DNA from: Curtanaerobium respiraculi | GTDB lineage: Bacteria; Actinomycetota; Coriobacteriia; Coriobacteriales; Eggerthellaceae | Reading direction: 5' to 3' | Assembly: GCF_024609215.1 (NCBI RefSeq) | Contig: NZ_JANIPD030000042.1 | Coordinates: 1 to 64,000 of the forward strand | Length of the DNA: 64,000 nucleotides | Part shown: positions 38,026 through 46,934 of the stretch, one piece after another | Numbering within the stretch: the stretch's first letter is position 1 | How the letters are laid out: every line of letters begins with the position of its first letter | Program-made: the position numbers and the translations under genes | Notes under the pieces: generated by a model | The model's database searches: none | Seen by the model: only the letters and a program-made list of their open reading frames with translations | What the model was told of the DNA's origin: nothing

Positions 38026-38196
38026 GTGAGCAGCTACGCGCTGGCGAACGCTTACGATCCGCTCGTCGGCTTCAGGCTTTCATATTCGATCAAGAACAAG
38101 ATCCGCGAGTACTACACAGGTTTCTCGACATGCGAGCGCAAACTGAACAGAGGCGATCCGACTCCGTTCGTGATCATGTTCTCGGAGTTTCTCTAA
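38026..38196 (+). pseudogene. C-terminal fragment of a Fic family protein
   Basis: About 56 codons read SSYALANAYDPLVGFRLSYS, IKNKIREYYTGFSTCERKLN, RGDPTPFVIMFSEFL and a stop. 'L.LSY.I......YY..F..T....N.GD.T.FV..FL' is the C-terminal part of Fic/DOC AMP-transferases; the catalytic HPFxxGNGR motif and N-terminus are missing. It abuts the oppositely oriented DUF234 fragment just downstream of tRNA-Ala, suggesting deletion scars of a former insertion. Confidence 0.65.
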
Positions 38197-38252
38197 TTTA
38201 TCTTCTATTGGATATAATAGGCGGAAAACCCGACCCGAGAGGAAGATTCCAC

Positions 38253-39551
38253 ATGCGAGACCATTCCGGACACATCGAACTCACGCGCGAGGAAGCGGTG
38301 CGAAAGTCGCTCGAAGCAAGCGGTTTCACGGCGGAGGATCGGCGTCCGCCCATCGATCTGGTGCCGCTCGCCGAAAGCTTCGGGCGTGTGCTCGCCGAAG
38401 ATGTGGTTGCGCTATCCCCCGTCCCTAGCGCGCTCACCTGCAACATGGACTCGATCGCCGTGCATTGGGCAGATTTCGAGAACGGCATGCCCGACACGAG
38501 CAGCTGGGTGAGGGGAGTCGACTGGGAATTCGCGAACACCGGCGTCGCCATGCCCGCTGGCTTCGATACCGCGATCGTGGTCGAGCACGTGCGGGTAAGC
38601 GAGGACGAGCAGCATGTGGCCATCGATGCCGCCCCGAGCGCCCGAGGAGCCGGCACGCATCCTGCGGGGAGCAGGCTGCAAGTCGGCGACCTGCTGGAAC
38701 ACGCTGGAACCGTGATCACGCCCGACGTCGCCGCACATATCGCCTCCGGCAACCATGCGACCGCCGCCGTGGCGCGCAAGCCCCGCGTGGCGTTCATCCC
38801 CACCGGCAACGAGCTCGTGCCCGCCGGCGCCCCCGCGCTCGAACCCGCAAGTGGCAAGTTCGCCGAAACGGGCAAGAACTTCGAGACCAACAGCCTCCTC
38901 GTGCGCGGCAAAGTGGAGCAATGGGGCGGCGTGTACGTGCCGTTCGACATCGTACCCGACGTACGTTCCAAAATCCGCGCGGCGATCGAGCGCGCGGCGC
39001 GGATCTCCGACATCGTGGTCGTCAACGCAGGATCGTCCAAGGGCAGCGACGACTGGACGTGCGAGGTGCTCGAGGAACTGGGCGAGGTGATCTGCCACGA
39101 AACCAACCACGGCCCCGGCCACCACAGCAGCTTCGCCGTGGTCGACGGCACGGTGGTCGTGGGGATCAGCGGGCCCTCGGGCGGGGCGAGCCCCACGCTT
39201 GATTTCTATCTGCGACCGCTCATGCGCGCCTACCTGGGGCTGGACCCGATTCTGTCCAAGACCCCCGCAATCCTGACCGACGATTTGCCCGCGAAAAAAT
39301 CCCCTGGTGCTGCCGGCAAGGCGAAGGCGGCCGGCGAGCAGCGGCCGTCCAAAGCGAGGCCCAAGGGGTTCTTCGCCATCCGCATGATGAAGGTCGAGGC
39401 AGGAGCGGACGGCATGCTGCACGCCACCCCTCTGCCCGGGCGCCCCGGGAGCAAGGAGGCAGCGGCGGCAAACGCCTACACCCTGGTACCGACCGACGAC
39501 GTCGGGCGAACCCCGCACGCCGGAGACGTTATCGCAATCGAATACCGCTGA
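38253..39551 (+). CDS. MoeA-like molybdopterin molybdotransferase paralog
   Basis: A 432-aa protein with the four-domain MoeA plan: LVPLAESFGRVLAEDVVALS, CNMDSIAVHWADFENG (usually MDGYA), AGTVITPDVAAHIASGNHAT, RKPRVAFIPTGNELVPAGAP, then NAGSSKGSDDWTCEVLEELG and GISGPSGGASPTLDFYLRPL. The normally invariant 'GG.S.G..D' and 'GLPGNPVS' loops are altered to NAGSSKGSDD and GISGPSGGA, so it may be a paralog with a changed role in Mo/W cofactor insertion. A Lys/Ala-rich insertion (KKSPGAAGKAKAAGEQRPSK) lies near residue 350. TATAAT at 38215-38220 is a probable -10 box and GAGAGGAAG the ribosome site. Confidence 0.85.
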   Translation: MRDHSGHIELTREEAVRKSLEASGFTAEDRRPPIDLVPLAESFGRVLAEDVVALSPVPSALTCNMDSIAVHWADFENGMPDTSSWVRGVDWEFANTGVAMPAGFDTAIVVEHVRVSEDEQHVAIDAAPSARGAGTHPAGSRLQVGDLLEHAGTVITPDVAAHIASGNHATAAVARKPRVAFIPTGNELVPAGAPALEPASGKFAETGKNFETNSLLVRGKVEQWGGVYVPFDIVPDVRSKIRAAIERAARISDIVVVNAGSSKGSDDWTCEVLEELGEVICHETNHGPGHHSSFAVVDGTVVVGISGPSGGASPTLDFYLRPLMRAYLGLDPILSKTPAILTDDLPAKKSPGAAGKAKAAGEQRPSKARPKGFFAIRMMKVEAGADGMLHATPLPGRPGSKEAAAANAYTLVPTDDVGRTPHAGDVIAIEYR

Positions 39552-39801
39552 GGCGCGCAGCCGCCATCACGTGGCAGCACCGTGCATTCCATCGGCGCAG
39601 GCTCATCCCGCTCTGCGAACTCGAACTCATCGATGGGAACGAGGGATCTGCCAAAGTAGCAAAGCCTGTCGAAAGTGGGTCCGCTACCATCGTGCCATGG
39701 AAGAGGCCCCCTTCCCAGCATCAGCCATTCGCCGCGCCGGGGCGCATATACGCACATGCCAACCCGCTGCAACGTTCCGGCCTTCACACGGCGGAGCCGC
39801 G

Positions 39802-41490
39802 CTACCTCATCGTGGAATCGCGGGTGAGCTTGCGGTGCAGGCGGTGCGGCTTGCCCGCATCGGGTCCCAGGCGCTGCTCGCGGTTCCCCTGGTAGTCGGC
39901 AAAGTTGCCCTCGAACCAGCACCAGGCGCCGGCGTCCTCATCCGTGCCCTCCCAGGCGAGGATGTGCGTCGCCACGCGGTCGAGGAACCAGCGGTCGTGG
40001 CTCGTGGCAACCGCGCACCCCGGAAACGCCAAAAGCGCCTCCTCCAAGCTTTCGAGCGTCTCGGTGTCCAGATCGTTCGTGGGCTCGTCCAGCAGCAGCA
40101 GGTTGCCCCCCTGCTTCAGCGTGAGCGCCAGGTTCAGCCGGTTGCGCTCGCCGCCGGAAAGCACCCCGGAGGGTTTCTGCTGGTCGCTCCCCTTGAAGCC
40201 GAACGCCGCCACCCACGCGCGGCTGGGAAGCTCCTCCTCCCCCACCTTGAGGTAGTCGAGCCCGCCGCTCACGACCTCCCACACGCTCTTCTTCGAGTCG
40301 AGCCCCGCGCGCCCCTGGTCGACGTAGCTGATCTTCACCGACGGTCCGATCTCAAGCGATCCGCCGGTCACGCCCTCGGCGCCCACGATCATCTTGAACA
40401 GCGTGCTCTTGCCGACGCCATTGGGGCCGATCACGCCGACGATGCCGTTGCGCGGCAGGCTGAACGAGAGGTCGTCGATCAGCACGCGATCCCCAAACGA
40501 CTTATGCAAATGCTCCGCCTCGATGACCTTCGACCCCAAACGCGGCCCGACCGGGATATGGATTTCGGCGAAGTCGACTTTCGCGTGCGCCGCCTCGGCC
40601 GCCATCTGCTCGTAGCGCTCCAGGCGGGCACGGCTCTTCGCCTGGCGCGCCTTCGGGCTGCTGCGCACCCACTCCAGCTCCGACTTCAACTTCTTCGCGC
40701 GCTTGGCATCCTGCTTGCCCTGCAGCTCCAGGCGCGCTGCCTTGGTCTCCAGGTAGGTGGAATAGTTTCCCTTGTACGGATAGAGCGTGCCGCGGTCGAC
40801 CTCGCAGATCCATTCCGCGACGTTGTCCAGGAAATAGCGGTCGTGCGTCACCGCCAGCACGGCCCCCTCGTAGTTCTTCAGGAACTGCTCTAGCCATAGC
40901 ACGCTCTCCGCATCTAAGTGGTTGGTTGGCTCGTCCAGGAGCAGCAGATCGGGCGCCTCTAGAAGCAGGCGGCACAAGGCAACGCGCCTGCGCTCGCCGC
41001 CGGAAAGGATATCGATGGGAGCGTCGGGGTCGGGACACTGCAGCGCATCCATCGCCTGCGAAAGCTGGCTGTCCAGATCCCAGCCGCCCGCAGCATCGAT
41101 CGCATCTTGCAGCTTGCCCATCTCGTCCATGAGCGCATCGAAATCCGCCTCCGGGTCTGCCATCTCCGCCGACACCTCGTTGAAACGCGCGATCTTCGCC
41201 AGCACGTCGCCGAACGCCATCTCGATGTTCTCGCGCACGTTCTTGGTCCCGTCAAGTTCGGGCTCCTGCCTCAATATACCCACGCTGTACCCCGGGGTCA
41301 GCCGCGCCTCGCCAGCGCTCACGTCCTCCAGCCCGGCCATGATCGCAAGCAGCGTACTCTTGCCCATGCCGTTGGGGCCCACCACGCCGATCTTCGCGCC
41401 GGGATAGAACGCCATCGTCACATCATCCAAGATCACCTTGTCGCCGTGCGCCTTGCGTGCCTTGTGCATCTGGTAGATGAATTCCGCCAC
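39802..41490 (-). CDS. ettA: Energy-dependent translational throttle protein EttA
   Basis: A 562-aa ABC-F ATPase that binds the ribosomal E site and gates elongation according to ATP/ADP. Two nucleotide-binding domains have Walker A GVVGPNGMGKSTLLAIMAG and GVIGPNGVGKSTLFKMIVG, signatures ILSGGERRRVALCRLLL and VLSGGERNRLNLALTLKQG, and Walker B LLLLDEPTNHLD and LLLLDEPTNDLD. The intervening P-site tRNA interaction motif is Lys/Arg-rich (KQDAKRAKKLKSELEWVRSS). A GTG start at 41490 six bases after AAGGAG is favoured over the longer frame. Monocistronic, divergent from the GC-poorer island to the right. Confidence 0.95.
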   Translation of the reverse strand: MAEFIYQMHKARKAHGDKVILDDVTMAFYPGAKIGVVGPNGMGKSTLLAIMAGLEDVSAGEARLTPGYSVGILRQEPELDGTKNVRENIEMAFGDVLAKIARFNEVSAEMADPEADFDALMDEMGKLQDAIDAAGGWDLDSQLSQAMDALQCPDPDAPIDILSGGERRRVALCRLLLEAPDLLLLDEPTNHLDAESVLWLEQFLKNYEGAVLAVTHDRYFLDNVAEWICEVDRGTLYPYKGNYSTYLETKAARLELQGKQDAKRAKKLKSELEWVRSSPKARQAKSRARLERYEQMAAEAAHAKVDFAEIHIPVGPRLGSKVIEAEHLHKSFGDRVLIDDLSFSLPRNGIVGVIGPNGVGKSTLFKMIVGAEGVTGGSLEIGPSVKISYVDQGRAGLDSKKSVWEVVSGGLDYLKVGEEELPSRAWVAAFGFKGSDQQKPSGVLSGGERNRLNLALTLKQGGNLLLLDEPTNDLDTETLESLEEALLAFPGCAVATSHDRWFLDRVATHILAWEGTDEDAGAWCWFEGNFADYQGNREQRLGPDAGKPHRLHRKLTRDSTMR

Positions 41491-41716
41491 TTGCTGCTCC
41501 TTATATACTGGAATGCCTTGAGAGCATTGTACGGGAATCGCCCGCAACCGCAAAAGCATGACCGGCCTTCAGCATCGAAGCACTCGACGACCCGACTACC
41601 CTTCTTCTGTATGCTGAAGGAAGCGCCCTAAGCGGTTTCTTACGGAACTCTGTATAAGAATCAACGCTTGATCGCCGCGATCCTAACATAACGATTTTGG
41701 GAGTATGACGAAGTCT

Positions 41717-41759
41717 TCCGATTTGGAGTGTGGCCCGTAGGGCCATCCGAGAAATCGGA
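41717..41759. other. Nested hairpin in the leader region of the hydroxylase island
   Basis: TCCGATTT (41717-41724) pairs with AAATCGGA (41752-41759); within, TGGCCC (41731-41736) pairs with GGGCCA (41740-41745) around GTA. This two-stem structure lies about 340 bases before the DMT transporter gene, in a 600-base gap (41491-42099) without a clear gene. It does not fit the known Moco riboswitch consensus as far as I can judge. Confidence 0.45.
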
Positions 41760-41779
41760 GGAAAACGAAAGAAGATCCC

Positions 41780-41947
41780 TTATTCCTTGGTTTGCCTAGA
41801 ACTAAAGAAGGAGATGAGACCTCCATGGCAGACGATACCAACCCGCAGGCCCACGCGATAGGCGTACTTTGCGAGTCCAGCTGCAATCAATGCGATAGGC
41901 TTTACCGTAGGCTTTGCCGCCTCTTCGTTGTTGCATTCCTTTTTCAT
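41780..41947 (-). CDS. Doubtful 55-aa ORF
   Basis: A short frame starting MKKECNNEEAAKPTVKPIAL and continuing IAAGLAKYAYRVGLR. The first half looks protein-like (charged start, then a hydrophobic helix), preceded by AGCAGGTTAAG. The second half is poor. It could be a small membrane peptide or the start of a lost gene at the border of the island. No family is recognised. Confidence 0.25.
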   Translation of the reverse strand: MKKECNNEEAAKPTVKPIALIAAGLAKYAYRVGLRVGIVCHGGLISFFSSRQTKE

Positions 41948-42099
41948 CTTAACCTGCTGGAATTCAATTGAATTCCCAATGATTCACGATGAAGCCAGCT
42001 ATTCACGCCTCCAGCTATTTCTCTGTGATCCAAAGTGTGACTTAACGGTAAATGAGTCCTTGGTATTCATCTCGGCAGAGCAGATGAGAGGGGTTTGAA

Positions 42100-43023
42100 G
42101 TGGAAAAACGAACCGGAAGTAAATCGGGGTCTCTTGGCATCGGAATTTTAGCCGCAGTCGTTTGTTCGTTGTGGGGTCTTACGTTCGTCTCGTTCACTGT
42201 AACGCTGAGGTATTTCACCCCAGCGCAAATATTGTTCTTACGGTGTTGTATCGCATATCTCTCGATGTGGATTGTATATCCGCATTTTCACCGGCATACG
42301 AAACTCAAGATCGAATTGTTGTTGTTGGCCGCAGGCTTGTGCGGAACCACGTTGTACGTATGTTTGAGCAATACCGCGCTTCTGTACACGGCGACGTCGA
42401 ACGTTTCGGTTTTGTCTTCTCTGTCGCCGATATTTACTGCGTTGTTTGTGCCTCTGTTTATGCGTGGCTCGAAGATTTCCGGTCGTGTCATCTTCGGATT
42501 CTTGGTTGCAACGGTGGGCGCCTCAATCGTGTCGACAGGCGGACATTTCGAATTCGATGCCCAGCTCTTTGGTTGCTTGCTTGCAATAGGAAGTGCAGCC
42601 TCCTGGGGCATTTACACAAACATCCTGCGTCTACTGAAGAACGAGTGCGATTACTCGCAGAACTACATTACACGTCGCGTTATGGGCTATGGCGTTATCA
42701 CCGTTATTCCCGTCATGCTGATTCAGGGCGTTCCTATCGATACAAACGCATTCTTTAATCCCGAAGCCGTTCTCAACTTGTTGTTCCTTGCCTTGGTTGC
42801 GCAGACATTCTGCCATGTGGGTTGGGGACTTGTCGCTCGCAAGAAAGGTTCAGTCTGGGCGAGCCAATTTACTTACATTACGCCGATCGCCACTATGATC
42901 GGGTCGGCTTTTATCTTGGGTGACGTCATTACTGGCATCATGATTGGCGGTACGGTGCTTATTCTCTTAGGCGTCATGGTTTCTGATGGCACCGTTATCA
43001 AGAAGTTGATGGAAAAAAGTTGA
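42100..43023 (+). CDS. DMT superfamily transporter (EamA type)
   Basis: A 307-aa inner-membrane carrier with ten hydrophobic segments in two homologous EamA halves (ILAAVVCSLWGLTFVSFTV, LSSLSPIFTALFVPLFM; CLLAIGSAASWGIYTNIL, ASQFTYITPIATMIGSAFIL). Family members mostly export metabolites, including purine nucleosides and amino acids. A GTG start follows GAGAGGGG. It is the first gene of the rightward operon of the molybdenum hydroxylase island, 147 bases before the hydroxylase. Export of the hydroxylated product or import of substrate is plausible. Lower GC content than the flanking core genes supports lateral origin of the island. Confidence 0.88.
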   Translation: MEKRTGSKSGSLGIGILAAVVCSLWGLTFVSFTVTLRYFTPAQILFLRCCIAYLSMWIVYPHFHRHTKLKIELLLLAAGLCGTTLYVCLSNTALLYTATSNVSVLSSLSPIFTALFVPLFMRGSKISGRVIFGFLVATVGASIVSTGGHFEFDAQLFGCLLAIGSAASWGIYTNILRLLKNECDYSQNYITRRVMGYGVITVIPVMLIQGVPIDTNAFFNPEAVLNLLFLALVAQTFCHVGWGLVARKKGSVWASQFTYITPIATMIGSAFILGDVITGIMIGGTVLILLGVMVSDGTVIKKLMEKS

Positions 43024-43170
43024 CTCTGACATCTGATGGGGAAGAGCAGTTCTCCGACGTGAACAAATAAATCTAAAAGGTATCGGCAACGGGCACATCT
43101 GGACTCCAAAGCAAGTACACCCGTTCATGAAGGCGCAATCAATCCGTTTGCTGAGTGGAAGGATCGAATA

Positions 43171-46041
43171 ATGGTAATGTTTACGGTCAATGGAGAATCG
43201 TACAGTTATGAACCAGCAGAGGATGAGAAACTCAGCTTGCTCGATTATCTGCGTAACGACTTGCATCTGACGGGAACAAAGCGCGGATGCGAAGAGAGAG
43301 TCTGCAACGCCTGTACCGTTCTTATCGATGGGAAGGCAAAAAAATCATGCGCTACATTCATGAAGGACATGGACGGCAAGAACGTCGTCACTGTTGAAGG
43401 GCTTGAAGCTGCAGACGGTACGCTCGACCCGCTACAAGATGCCTTTATCGAGTATAATGCAGTGCAATGCGGGTTCTGTACGCCTGGTATCCTAATGGCG
43501 GCGAAGGGCTTACTCAATGAAAAACCCGATCCAACCGAGGATGAGATTCGAAAGGCTCTGCGGCTGAACTTGTGCCGCTGTGGTACGTATCCGCGTGTCG
43601 TCATGGCGGTGCAGAAGGCAGCTGCAGTCATGCGCGGGGATGAAGCGCCGGTGTATCATCCGTTTGATCTTTCGACGAGTAAGGAGAGCTTCATCGGCAA
43701 ATCCATTCCTCGTCGCGATCTTCCCGACAAGGTGACGGGCCGTACGAGATTCTATGCTGACATGCAATTCGACAACATGCTGTATGGAAAAGCCGTCTAT
43801 GCGGAATACCCACATGCGAAGATTCTGTCTATTAATACGAAACCCGCGTACGATGTTCCCGGCGTCGTGCTGGTTCTGACAGCGAAGGATGTTCCGGGGA
43901 AGAACCGCTTCGGAGTGCTTTGCCCTGACCAGCCGGTGTTTTGCGATAAACGTGTGAAATATATTGGCGATACCGTAGCGGTTGTGTTCGCCGAATCGAA
44001 TAAAGCTGCCGAAGAGGGCGTAAAGAAAGTTGAAGTCGAATACGATGAACTGCCTGTTATCGGCAGTATCGAAGAAGCATTGGCGCCGGATGCTGTGCTG
44101 ATTCCCGACATCGACAATCCCCCGCATCCCATGGCATTTATCAGCGGTGAGAGGGGTAACATCTGCAAAGACGTGAAATTGCACCGTGGAAATGTTGACG
44201 GGGAGTTTGCGAATTGTGCTGCCATTGTCGAGGAGTCGTACGTTACCCAGCGGCAGGAGCATGCGTGGATAGAAACGGATGGTGCCATCTCCACGATTGA
44301 TGAGGATGGCAAGATCACGGTGTATGCACCGAACCAGAGCCCATTTGCCGATCGCGACCAGCTCGCGGCAATCCTCGGAATGGACGTGGACGATGTGCGT
44401 ATCATTCATATGCCCGCAGGCGGCGCATTTGGCGGCAAGACGGAGCTGACCACGCATGCACCCTGTGCCATTGCAACGCTTAAGACGGGCAGACCCGCGA
44501 GCATGGTTCTTTCCCGTAGGGATTCTCTGCGCACTCATCCCAAGCGGCATGGTTACAACATGACATACAAAATTGGTGCGGACGAAACGGGCAAAATAAA
44601 AGCGATGACCGTGGAGATCACCTCCGATGCTGGAGCGTACGCAAGCTGGAGTCCGCGTGTTCTCGAGCAGGGGCTCAGCTACTGTACAGGTCCGTATTAT
44701 GTTCCGAACTTAAATCTCCATCTCCAGGGTGTCTATACGAACAATATGATCGCTGGCGCTATGCGCGGGTTCGGTGCCATCCAGAGTCATTTTGGCGCAG
44801 AATCGGCGATTGATAAACTCGCTGAAGAACTGAACATGGATCCGTTGGAGTTGCGCCGCGTGAACGCACTCGATCGCAATCTGCCCATGACGACAGGCCA
44901 ATATCCCAACACGCAGGGCATTGACTACAAGAATACGATCAAGGGAGCCCATCGCCTCATCGAAAAGCTCAATCCGAAGCTTACAGCAATGCGCGCAGAA
45001 GGAAAAATCGTAGGGTTGGGCATCGCCAGCGGTTGGCGAAGCGTTGCAGGTGGATTGGGTCCAGCAGAAGTTGCAGGTGCAACCTTCACGCTCAAACCCG
45101 ACGGTCGCGTGTTTTTTGGCATTGCGTGCACCGAGATGGGACAAGGTTCGCATACTTCTTTGGCTCAGATGGCAGCAGAAATAACGGGTATAAGCTGGGA
45201 CGACTTCGATATTTGTGCTGGCGATACGCAGAAAGTGCCGTACGGTGGAGGAGTCATGGCATCTCGCGGCGTGTATCTGTGGGGTCATCCAACCATAAAA
45301 GCTGCCGAGCAATTCCGCGAGGACCTGGTGGAAGCTGCAGCGTCGCTGTTGAACATCGAGCAAGATGCCATGAAGTTGGAGAACAGCACGTTCGTCTCCA
45401 CAGAGACGGGTGATAAGCTTCTGACTTTGGTAGAGCTTGCGAGTAAGCTGAAAGACCCCCTCTCGGTTACGGTCGATTTCGAGTTGCCCAAGAGCAATCC
45501 CGTTGCCGAAAACACGAACGAGGACAATCATATCCCAACTTCTGAGTATAACCCACATCAGACTGTTTCGTACAATACCACCATTGCTGTGGTTGAAATC
45601 AATCCGGAGACGGGCAAGGTCACGATTCCTTACATGGGTGCCGTCGTCGATGGCGGGCGCATCATCAATCCCGATGCAGCTAAGCAGCAAATTGAAGGCG
45701 CGCTCATTATGGGAACAGGCTACGCGATGACGGAGAACTTCAAAGTCGAAAATGGCATCAATGTCACGAACAGCCTGGGCAAGGTAAAGATACCCCGCTT
45801 CGACAACTATCCGCCGAACCTCGAAGTGCACTTTACCGAGGCGACGGACCAGACTGGGCCTTTCGGATCAAAAGGTATCGCAGAGGTTGCAGTACTCACA
45901 CCGGCCCCTGCTGTCTGCAACGCCATTCACGATGCCGTGGGCATCCGCATCAACACATTGCCAGTTAACGACCATCTCGAGGAGATCAAGTATGCCGCTA
46001 AGAAGATTCTCGCGTACAACCAATCCAAAGCGGTTAAATAG
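43171..46041 (+). CDS. xdhD: XdhD-like molybdenum hydroxylase, fused Fe-S and Mo subunits
   Basis: A 956-aa xanthine-dehydrogenase-family enzyme, the length I recall for E. coli XdhD. Residues 1-75 carry a plant-type [2Fe-2S] cluster (Cys40, 45, 48, 60) and 76-150 the second one (Cys100, 103, 135, 137). From about 165 to the end lies the molybdopterin domain: GGAFGGKTELTTHAP (near 417), AMRGFGAIQSHFGAE, EMGQGSHTSLAQMAAEITG (near 652), and GPFGSKGIAEVAVLTPAP near 898 with the likely catalytic Glu. There is no FAD domain and no FAD subunit gene nearby, so electrons must pass to another acceptor. Genes yqeC, mocA-yqeB and xdhC follow directly, marking it as a selenium-dependent type hydroxylase. 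Purine is the family's usual substrate, but this one is not proven. Confidence 0.88.
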   Translation: MVMFTVNGESYSYEPAEDEKLSLLDYLRNDLHLTGTKRGCEERVCNACTVLIDGKAKKSCATFMKDMDGKNVVTVEGLEAADGTLDPLQDAFIEYNAVQCGFCTPGILMAAKGLLNEKPDPTEDEIRKALRLNLCRCGTYPRVVMAVQKAAAVMRGDEAPVYHPFDLSTSKESFIGKSIPRRDLPDKVTGRTRFYADMQFDNMLYGKAVYAEYPHAKILSINTKPAYDVPGVVLVLTAKDVPGKNRFGVLCPDQPVFCDKRVKYIGDTVAVVFAESNKAAEEGVKKVEVEYDELPVIGSIEEALAPDAVLIPDIDNPPHPMAFISGERGNICKDVKLHRGNVDGEFANCAAIVEESYVTQRQEHAWIETDGAISTIDEDGKITVYAPNQSPFADRDQLAAILGMDVDDVRIIHMPAGGAFGGKTELTTHAPCAIATLKTGRPASMVLSRRDSLRTHPKRHGYNMTYKIGADETGKIKAMTVEITSDAGAYASWSPRVLEQGLSYCTGPYYVPNLNLHLQGVYTNNMIAGAMRGFGAIQSHFGAESAIDKLAEELNMDPLELRRVNALDRNLPMTTGQYPNTQGIDYKNTIKGAHRLIEKLNPKLTAMRAEGKIVGLGIASGWRSVAGGLGPAEVAGATFTLKPDGRVFFGIACTEMGQGSHTSLAQMAAEITGISWDDFDICAGDTQKVPYGGGVMASRGVYLWGHPTIKAAEQFREDLVEAAASLLNIEQDAMKLENSTFVSTETGDKLLTLVELASKLKDPLSVTVDFELPKSNPVAENTNEDNHIPTSEYNPHQTVSYNTTIAVVEINPETGKVTIPYMGAVVDGGRIINPDAAKQQIEGALIMGTGYAMTENFKVENGINVTNSLGKVKIPRFDNYPPNLEVHFTEATDQTGPFGSKGIAEVAVLTPAPAVCNAIHDAVGIRINTLPVNDHLEEIKYAAKKILAYNQSKAVK

Positions 46042-46110
46042 CTGGAACTACGTATTGCTAGCGATTATTTGCACTGCGTAAACGCCGATTATACGTAACA
46101 GTTCGGAGCT

Positions 46111-46163
46111 GCGACGGCATTTCATCTCATCGAGGAATAGTGCAAAGGGGTGAATGCCGTCGC
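46111..46163 (+). promoter_or_regulatory. Hairpin between hydroxylase and maturation genes
   Basis: GCGACGGCATT (46111-46121) and AATGCCGTCGC (46153-46163) form an 11-bp stem with a 31-base loop in the 176-base gap between xdhD and yqeC. There is no U-run. It may partly terminate or process the operon mRNA so that the enzyme is made in excess over its maturation factors. Confidence 0.5.
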
Positions 46164-46217
46164 CTAGAAGGGCATGCGTTGGATGTGTTCGCGGCATAGA
46201 AAGGCAGGAGGTATGCA

Positions 46218-46934
46218 ATGTCCAAGGCGCTTTATGAACTGCTCGGAATTGGTAAGCACGATCTCGTCTCCGTGACGGGTGCGGGCGGTAAGACGACTAT
46301 GGTTTATTTGCTTTGCGACGAGCTTGCAACAACTGGCCGCAATGCCGTGGTTTCGACGACAACCCATATGCAGCGCCCGAAGGAGTTTAAGGGTGCAGTT
46401 GTCGTCGAACAGAACCCTGCTGCCGCAGCTGTAGCGGTCAGGGCTATCGGCAATAGACGGACGTTTGCTGCCTCGGAGAGTGCGGCCGGGTGCAAGGTGA
46501 AGGGGTTCGATGGCCCCGGCCTTGACCTGATGCATGCCGTGCTTGACAACTCCACCATACTAAACGAGGCAGATGGCGCAGCAATGAGACCGTACAAATT
46601 CTACAGGGCAAACGAACCGGTCATTCCCCAATCGACCACGCTGATCATCCATGTGATTGGGTGTGAGACGTTCGGGGAGGCAATGAATGATACCTTGTTC
46701 CATCGCTGCCCTCCCGACAAGGTGGGGCGAGTTTTCGATGAGGCGGAGTTTACGGAGCAGTTGCGCTGGTTTAGAGACAACAAGCTCGCTCCGTTTCATT
46801 GCCGCAAGGTTCTCGTTGTCAACAAGATCGATGGTGGTCGTGAAGAAGCTGCGTATTGCATGCGCGACATCGGCCACTCTTATTTTGATGCGTGTCTGGT
46901 CACATCGCTCCATGAAAGACGGTGGGAATCGTGA
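46218..46934 (+). CDS. yqeC: Selenium-dependent molybdenum hydroxylase accessory protein YqeC
   Basis: A 238-aa P-loop protein: LVSVTGAGGKTTMVYLLCDE at residues 16-35, STTTHMQRP, and NEADGAAMRPYKFY in the centre, then VLVVNKID. These match the YqeC family (TIGR03172 type), found only with selenium-dependent molybdenum hydroxylases together with YqeB and SelD. It is thought to help insert labile selenium in the Mo cofactor. GGCAGGAGGTATGCA precedes the ATG. Its TGA overlaps the ATG of the next gene (TGATG), indicating translational coupling. SelD itself is not in the window. Confidence 0.88.
   Translation: MSKALYELLGIGKHDLVSVTGAGGKTTMVYLLCDELATTGRNAVVSTTTHMQRPKEFKGAVVVEQNPAAAAVAVRAIGNRRTFAASESAAGCKVKGFDGPGLDLMHAVLDNSTILNEADGAAMRPYKFYRANEPVIPQSTTLIIHVIGCETFGEAMNDTLFHRCPPDKVGRVFDEAEFTEQLRWFRDNKLAPFHCRKVLVVNKIDGGREEAAYCMRDIGHSYFDACLVTSLHERRWES

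Noticed and set aside
39560-39800. Leftward frame between the MoeA-like gene and ettA (containing MCVYAPRRGEWLMLGRGPLP)
   Set aside because: Somewhat protein-like, but it has no ribosome site, no recognisable family and runs into the antisense of both neighbours.
41491-42099. Molybdenum cofactor riboswitch ahead of the hydroxylase operon
   Set aside because: A nested hairpin is present, but I cannot match it to the known Moco motif, so no riboswitch is claimed.
43171-46041. Selenocysteine codon in the hydroxylase
   Set aside because: The frame has no internal TGA; in this enzyme class selenium is a labile cofactor atom, not selenocysteine.
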